Positions 60,120 to 64,000 of a stretch of 64,000 nucleotides of DNA are shown here, one piece after another. Numbering within the stretch: position 1 is the first letter of the stretch; each line of letters opens with the position of its first letter. The translations under genes were made by a program, and so were the position numbers. Origin of the DNA: Bdellovibrio sp. qaytius. Its GTDB lineage: Bacteria > Bdellovibrionota > Bdellovibrionia > Bdellovibrionales > Bdellovibrionaceae. The notes under the pieces are model-generated. The model saw only the letters and a program-made list of their open reading frames with translations. It was not told where the DNA came from and made no database searches. The DNA lies in contig CP025734.1 of NCBI GenBank assembly GCA_004011035.1, positions 1,448,001 through 1,512,000 of the forward strand, given 5' to 3'.

Positions 60120-60153
60120 AATTTCGCCTGTTAGAATTCTGACAGGTGAAATT
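60120..60153. repeat. 34-bp imperfect palindrome between ppiC and the Cys-rich gene
   Basis: Arms AATTTCGCCTGTTAGAA (60120-60136) and TTCTGACAGGTGAAATT (60137-60153) are complementary at 15 of 17 positions, with no spacer. Both mismatches would be G-U pairs in RNA. No T-tract follows on either strand. It could be a large operator or form an RNA hairpin between the two minus-strand genes. Confidence 0.6.
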
Positions 60154-60168
60154 TACCAGAAAGACCTT

Positions 60169-60492
60169 TTAATAGCGCTGTATGAGATGATAACCGAAGC
60201 GGGTGCGAGTTATTGGCGAAACCTGACCTGGTTTTAATAACTCAAGTGCTTCCATAAAATCTGAATCGACATTCTTTTTACCAAACAGATTACCTAAATC
60301 TCCACCTTGAGTAGCTGAGGGACACTGGCTGTATTTTTTGGCCAAATCTTCGAATTTTTTTCCATCTTTTAAGTGGCGTAGCACGTCGTCAGCGGTCACT
60401 CTGTCGGCAAGCAGTATATGACGCGCATTGAGTTTCTTATCGGGCGATTGAGAATTTTTATCAGGTGCTGACATATCTAAACAATATTGCAT
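60169..60492 (-). CDS. ppiC: Parvulin-type peptidyl-prolyl cis-trans isomerase
   Basis: This 107-aa cytoplasmic rotamase speeds proline isomerisation during folding. It is essentially a lone parvulin domain: NARHILLADRVTADDVL, GKKFEDLAKKYSQCPSATQGGDLG (active-site Cys region, described in outline), MEALELLKPGQVSPI and TRFGYHLIQRY. No signal peptide is seen. The ATG at 60492 has AAGG 6 nt upstream, so the first seven residues (MQYCLDM) are probably real, though ATG 60474 is possible. It is divergent from dps with only 32 nt between start codons. Confidence 0.88.
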   Translation of the reverse strand: MQYCLDMSAPDKNSQSPDKKLNARHILLADRVTADDVLRHLKDGKKFEDLAKKYSQCPSATQGGDLGNLFGKKNVDSDFMEALELLKPGQVSPITRTRFGYHLIQRY

Positions 60493-60524
60493 AATAACCT
60501 TATTGAAAAGAAGGAGATTTAAGT

Positions 60525-61007
60525 ATGTCGAAAAAAAATAAAATCCAGATTGGTATTTCAGATAAAGACCGTAAACAAATTACGGATGGGGTTTCAGCCC
60601 TTTTAGCAGATAGCTATATGCTTTATATTAAAACTCATAACTTTCATTGGAACGTTGAAGGCCCGATGTTTAACACACTTCATGTGATGTTTATGGATCA
60701 ATACACTGAGCTTTGGAATGCGCTAGATACTTTAGCTGAACGCATTAGAGCTTTAGGCGAGTATGCTCCAGGATCATATAAACAATTTGCAGCTTTAACT
60801 TCGATTGAAGAATCAGACAAAGTACCCAAAGCCGAAAAAATGATCGCAGAGTTAATCAAGGGTCATGAAATCGTGATTCAAACAGCGCGTAAACTTTTGC
60901 CGATCTGTGATGAATGTCATGATGACGTAACGGCGGGGATTTTGACGGACCGCTTAGAAATTCACGAAAAAACATCATGGATGTTGCGCTCATTATTAGC
61001 TAAATAG
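60525..61007 (+). CDS. dps: Dps-family DNA-binding ferritin-like protein
   Basis: This 160-aa four-helix protein forms dodecamers that store iron and protect DNA during starvation or oxidative stress. The family core [20 protein letters not shown] with ferroxidase His residues (about 36-47), [21 protein letters not shown] with Asp/Glu ligands, and the C-terminal [13 protein letters not shown] are complete. The short Lys-rich N-terminus (SKKNKIQIG) could contact DNA. AAGGAG lies 9 nt before the ATG. It is divergent from ppiC. No OxyR- or Fur-like box is recognised by eye. Confidence 0.93.
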   Translation: MSKKNKIQIGISDKDRKQITDGVSALLADSYMLYIKTHNFHWNVEGPMFNTLHVMFMDQYTELWNALDTLAERIRALGEYAPGSYKQFAALTSIEESDKVPKAEKMIAELIKGHEIVIQTARKLLPICDECHDDVTAGILTDRLEIHEKTSWMLRSLLAK

Positions 61008-61046
61008 TAACATTTAGTCATAACCCTTTTCACAGCTAGGATGGCC

Positions 61047-62243
61047 GTGGACGATTTAAAATTAATTACTGGAAAACTTTGGTTTAGTTACGTTGAAGCC
61101 TTGCTCACAAGTTTAGTTGTGGGCTTTGCTGAAAGTTATTTTGCGGCGTTCTCGTTACACGTTGGATGTACGCCGTTGCAATCGGGCTTGTTAGTCAGTG
61201 TTCCGTTAATCTTTGCAGCTCTATTGCAATTTGTGATTCAAACGAAAGTCAAAAAAGTAGGGCTTTCGTATTTCGTTAAACGGGCTTTATTTATTCAATC
61301 CTTAGCCTTACTTGGTCTTGCGTGTTTGTCGCTGGCTGAAGTGCCCATGCCATTTTATTATTTGATGTTTTATTTTTCGATCTATTGGCTAGGGCACTTT
61401 AGTATTCAGCCGGCTTGGAATCGATGGATTTCAGATATTATTCCGGCTGATCAAGGGCAGAGTTATTTTTCACTACGCACACGGCTTTCACAAGTTGGAA
61501 TTATCGCAGGCCTTTTAGGAGGAGGTGCGATGTTACATATGAATGCCTTAAATATTCCTGAAGAGTATTTGTTTTTCGGATTATTTATGTCATGTTTTAC
61601 GTTGAAGGTTTTAGTGATTCAGTTATTTAAAAAACATCCGGCCTACAACACGCCGCTGTTTTTAGATTTAAAACATTTTAAAAGTTTGTTTTCGCAAAAT
61701 TTGGGTTTCTTTAAGCGCTATGCGACTTTTAACATGTCGATTTTTATTTCGGCTCCGTTTGTGTCGGCGTATTTATTATCAATTCGTAATGTAGGTTATT
61801 TAAGTTTTATGGCGATCATGACCTGCATGTTTGCCGGTAAAGTTTTATCCACGTACGTGCTAAAACATTCACAGCGTCAAATTGATCCCCATCAGTTATT
61901 AATCTGGGGAGGCATGTTAGCAGCACCACTTCCAATGCTTTGGCCGGTGTGCACAACAGTCACATCAATGGCGATACTGCAGTTTTTCTCAGGGGTCGGT
62001 TGGGCGGGCTGGGAGATGGGTTTATCACTTTATTTTTTCTCGCGCATTAAAGGCGAGAAAAAAATCGAAGTCGTAAGTCTATATAATTATGTGGGCGTTA
62101 TCACGCAAGTGATCGGCACTGTGCTGGGGGCTGTGATGTTTAGTCATTTATTAAAATCAAATTTTGATACGTTGTTTGTCGTGTCGGGGATTGTAAGATT
62201 TATTGCAGTGCTTGGTATGCGTAAGCCGCGTCTTGTAGCCTAG
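61047..62243 (+). CDS. MFS transporter
   Basis: This 398-aa inner-membrane protein with about 11-12 helices has the layout of the major facilitator superfamily. The first helix pair (VVGFAESYFAAFSLHVGCTPLQSG region), a loop between helices 2 and 3 and the middle cytoplasmic segment (KKHPAYNTPLFLDLKHFKSL region) are recognisable. The substrate is unknown. AGG lies directly before an ATG at 61041, which is too close, but 6 nt before a GTG at 61047, so I take GTG. The six-base difference is uncertain. It is convergent with trmO. Confidence 0.75.
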   Translation: MDDLKLITGKLWFSYVEALLTSLVVGFAESYFAAFSLHVGCTPLQSGLLVSVPLIFAALLQFVIQTKVKKVGLSYFVKRALFIQSLALLGLACLSLAEVPMPFYYLMFYFSIYWLGHFSIQPAWNRWISDIIPADQGQSYFSLRTRLSQVGIIAGLLGGGAMLHMNALNIPEEYLFFGLFMSCFTLKVLVIQLFKKHPAYNTPLFLDLKHFKSLFSQNLGFFKRYATFNMSIFISAPFVSAYLLSIRNVGYLSFMAIMTCMFAGKVLSTYVLKHSQRQIDPHQLLIWGGMLAAPLPMLWPVCTTVTSMAILQFFSGVGWAGWEMGLSLYFFSRIKGEKKIEVVSLYNYVGVITQVIGTVLGAVMFSHLLKSNFDTLFVVSGIVRFIAVLGMRKPRLVA

Positions 62244-62244
62244 C

Positions 62245-63024
62245 TTAAGCAAAATTTTTGATGAACTTACGGTGAAGATCTTTATCTAGATATTTATCTT
62301 CGCTTGAAGCTAAGTCTTCATCAGAATACCCTGTGCGAATGCCTAAGATAGCCACTGTTGTATCTTGCACGATAAAATCAATACGCCAAGTGCGGTAAGC
62401 TAAAACCCAATAAGATTGAACAAATTCAACACGTTTTTTTTCAGCATTTGTTGGATCGTATTCTAATTGGCGGTAAATAAATGCGCGTAACTGGCTCATA
62501 TCGCCATGTTGGTTTTCTAAATACTCGATTTGTTCACTCGCTAGTGGCGAGAATGAAATTCCCATTTTTGGAGTCAGTGATGATTCAAGCCATTCGATAT
62601 GAACATCTTCAGCCACATCAGATTCAGGGTGAAACGGTTTGATATCTAAGATCGGTGTATCGTTTAAAATATCATTCGGACCGATATGGATATTTAAGCC
62701 ATCGACTTTTTCTAATTTAACTAACGACATGCCAATAGGATTTGGTCTGTACGGAGCGCGAGTTGCAAACACACCGATTTTTCTGTTTGATCTTGGTGTT
62801 TGTACTAACGGTTTCCAGTTTTCGTTTTTATGAAAAGCGTAAATGATCCAAAGATGACTGCAGCCTGCTAAATCAGTTAAAGCCTGTTCGTAATTTTGAC
62901 CAGAGTTTAAAGTGATCACGGCCTCTGATGATAAGCCATCGGGCTGACGAGATGCTTGGTAAGGTTCAACCTGATCTGATTTTAAAACTCCAATAGGATT
63001 AAAAGTAATTGGAGCTATCATCAT
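62245..63024 (-). CDS. trmO: tRNA (adenine-N6)-methyltransferase TrmO
   Basis: TrmO (formerly YaeB/TsaA) N6-methylates the t6A37 base of tRNA-Thr in the cytoplasm using SAM. The N-terminal beta-barrel domain has NPIGVLKSDQ, HLWIIYAFHKN, GVFATRAPYRPNPIGMSLVKL and DILNDTPILDIKPF, all conserved in the family. A C-terminal domain of about 100 residues follows (YRTWRIDFIVQDTTVAIL). The length of 259 aa is slightly over the E. coli enzyme. It starts at the stop of a TrmH-family gene, so the two form an RNA-modification pair. An ATG one codon later is also possible. Confidence 0.9.
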   Translation of the reverse strand: MMIAPITFNPIGVLKSDQVEPYQASRQPDGLSSEAVITLNSGQNYEQALTDLAGCSHLWIIYAFHKNENWKPLVQTPRSNRKIGVFATRAPYRPNPIGMSLVKLEKVDGLNIHIGPNDILNDTPILDIKPFHPESDVAEDVHIEWLESSLTPKMGISFSPLASEQIEYLENQHGDMSQLRAFIYRQLEYDPTNAEKKRVEFVQSYWVLAYRTWRIDFIVQDTTVAILGIRTGYSDEDLASSEDKYLDKDLHRKFIKNFA

Positions 63025-63822
63025 TTAGACTTTGATTTGTTGTTCGTTATATTGTTTGCGCCATTCGTAACCTGCAATCGCAGCAGCAACACCAGCGTTT
63101 AATGAATTTTTAATTCCAAACGTAGGGATTTTACGAACTTCGTGAGCTAGTTCTAATTGGTCTTTATCTAAACCGAAACGTTCATTGCCGATAAGAAATG
63201 CCGTTGGTTTATCAAAGTTAAAATCCATAGAAATGTCGATAGCGTTAGAAGCTGTTTCTAGGGCTACGATATTGTAACCTTCTTTAATTAGTTGGTTCAC
63301 AGTTTCTGTGAAGTTTTTTTGTTCCCACTCGACAACGAACGCAGCACCTAGAGCTGCTCTTTCAACTTGAGGCTGGTGCGGTGTTGGTGTGTAACCAGTT
63401 AACCAGATTTTCTGTGCGCCAAGAGTATCAGCGGTTCTAAAAATAGAACCTACGTTAAAGGCCGAACGCATATTATCTATAATGAAATGTAACGGAACAC
63501 GCTCGGTCACTAAATGGGCGCGATCCAGATTCATAATTAAGAACTCATCATCAGCCATACCTTTTTTAAGGTAACGTTCAAAAGGAACGGCGATTGTCGA
63601 TAAATGACGTAAGGTCATCGTCGGTGTTAATGAATCTTTGTACTTTGAAAGTTTCTGTAAAATAAGATCAGAAGACGTTGAAAGTTCGCCGATCAATGTC
63701 GTGAGCTCTTGAAGCATCATCTGGTCGTATTTACCGTCAGAAGAATCTTTTTCGATCCCGATAAAGAGGCTGTGAATTTCTTCGACCTTTTTTTTGTCGG
63801 ATTTTAATTTATCATCGCTCAT
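63025..63822 (-). CDS. TrmH-family RNA 2'-O-methyltransferase
   Basis: This 265-aa SPOUT methyltransferase has a helical N-terminal region (about residues 1-100) and the core motifs DNMRSAFNVGSIFRTADTLG (motif 1, with the conserved Asn and Arg), AFLIGNERFGLDKDQL (motif 2) and IPTFGIKNSLNAGVAAAIAGYEW (motif 3, pattern only). It would methylate a ribose in tRNA or rRNA. It is the second member of this family in the window, distinct from the one at 4560. It starts 1 nt after the metG stop and ends at the trmO start, a tight tRNA-function operon. Confidence 0.9.
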   Translation of the reverse strand: MSDDKLKSDKKKVEEIHSLFIGIEKDSSDGKYDQMMLQELTTLIGELSTSSDLILQKLSKYKDSLTPTMTLRHLSTIAVPFERYLKKGMADDEFLIMNLDRAHLVTERVPLHFIIDNMRSAFNVGSIFRTADTLGAQKIWLTGYTPTPHQPQVERAALGAAFVVEWEQKNFTETVNQLIKEGYNIVALETASNAIDISMDFNFDKPTAFLIGNERFGLDKDQLELAHEVRKIPTFGIKNSLNAGVAAAIAGYEWRKQYNEQQIKV

Positions 63823-63823
63823 A

Positions 63824-64000
63824 TTATTTTACTTTTTGTCCTGTTTTTGCGCCGCTATCTGGTGATAACACGAATAAATCAGAACCACCTTCGCCAGCAC
63901 ATAAGACCATGCCTTCAGACATGCCGAATTTCATTTTACGCGGAGCTAAGTTAGCCACGATTAAAACTTGTCTGCCGATCAGCTTTTCTGGTGCGTAAGC
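63824..64000 (-). CDS. metG: Methionine--tRNA ligase, C-terminal end (partial)
   Basis: The minus strand is open from the window edge to a TAA at 63826-63824. The 58 residues read include [19 protein letters not shown] and [17 protein letters not shown], ending [10 protein letters not shown]. This is the dimerising tRNA-binding (EMAP-like) domain at the C-terminus of methionyl-tRNA synthetase. The rest lies beyond the window. A free-standing tRNA-binding protein of the CsaA type is less likely because of the linked tRNA-modification genes. Confidence 0.85.
   Translation of the reverse strand, partial: AYAPEKLIGRQVLIVANLAPRKMKFGMSEGMVLCAGEGGSDLFVLSPDSGAKTGQKVK

Noticed and set aside
1-64000. 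Mobile elements, tRNA genes or CRISPR arrays
   Set aside because: No transposase or integrase motif, repeat-spacer pattern or tRNA-like GTTCGANTC block was noticed. A tRNAscan and repeat search would be needed to exclude small ones.

Overview
This 64 kb window is a compact, AT-rich stretch (GC in the upper 30s percent by eye) of a Gram-negative chromosome. An organism of the Bdellovibrionota (Bdellovibrio-like) type fits best. The clues are a mevalonate isoprenoid pathway in a cell that also makes heptose/O-antigen LPS, the order pheS-pheT-ihfA-merR, many signal-peptide and lipoprotein genes of unknown function, and tight gene packing with frequent stop/start overlaps. The lineage is inferred from gene content only. 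I saw no rRNA or tRNA gene, insertion sequence, prophage or CRISPR array, and no intergenic gap exceeds about 230 bases.

Region 1 (1-3524) is a mevalonate-to-isopentenyl-diphosphate operon (phosphomevalonate kinase, mvaD, mevalonate kinase) followed by a polyprenyl-phosphate mannose synthase-type GT2. Region 2 (3531-12243) is housekeeping: an SDR oxidoreductase, a TrmH-family rRNA methylase, rsmG, pheS-pheT-ihfA-merR and an RhlE-type DEAD-box helicase. Region 3 (12290-15847) holds secreted proteins: a pectinacetylesterase/Notum-like hydrolase whose start codon lies in a perfect 13-bp hairpin, a secreted protein with a gingipain-like His/Cys dyad, a lipoprotein and a small coiled-coil membrane protein.

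Region 4 (15844-48691) is a surface-polysaccharide locus of more than 30 kb. It contains nucleotide-sugar supply genes (manC, galU, gmhA, wecB-like, pgi). It also has a GDP-colitose set (gmd, colC-like, colD-like with the diagnostic SHH active site), a CDP-4-keto-6-deoxyglucose pair (rfbF, rfbG), and a UDP-L-FucNAc/L-QuiNAc-type cassette (wbuB-like, RmlD-like reductase, CapE/FnlA-like, 2-epimerase). GT2, GT4, GT10 and GT11 transferases, two Wzx-type flippases, four polymerase/ligase-type membrane proteins and a WecA-like initiating transferase complete it. A pstC-pstA-pstB operon is embedded directly behind manC. Taken together, the locus predicts a heteropolysaccharide containing 6-deoxy and 3,6-dideoxy hexoses. 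Two such assembly systems may be present.

Region 5 (48692-64000) returns to core metabolism and stress: a CvfB-like S1 protein, metF-metH, a GT-C-like membrane protein, and an ECF sigma factor with a putative membrane anti-sigma. Divergent from the sigma gene is a metal module (outer-membrane-type protein, MerP-like HMA protein, MerT-like membrane protein). After it come a K+-dependent-type membrane pyrophosphatase with a clear terminator, a Cys-rich secreted protein, a parvulin, dps, an MFS transporter, trmO, a TrmH-family methylase and the 3' end of metG.

Two regulatory patterns recur. First, several genes lack a Shine-Dalgarno sequence and have a -10-like box only 6-8 nt before the ATG, which suggests leaderless transcripts (pheS, manC and the genes starting at 15428, 37366 and 41012). 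Second, many convergent gene pairs overlap at their 3' ends, leaving no room for intrinsic terminators. Palindromes sit at several promoters (metF, rfbF/GT2, upstream of wecB, and between ppiC and the Cys-rich gene). All promoter and operator calls are by eye.
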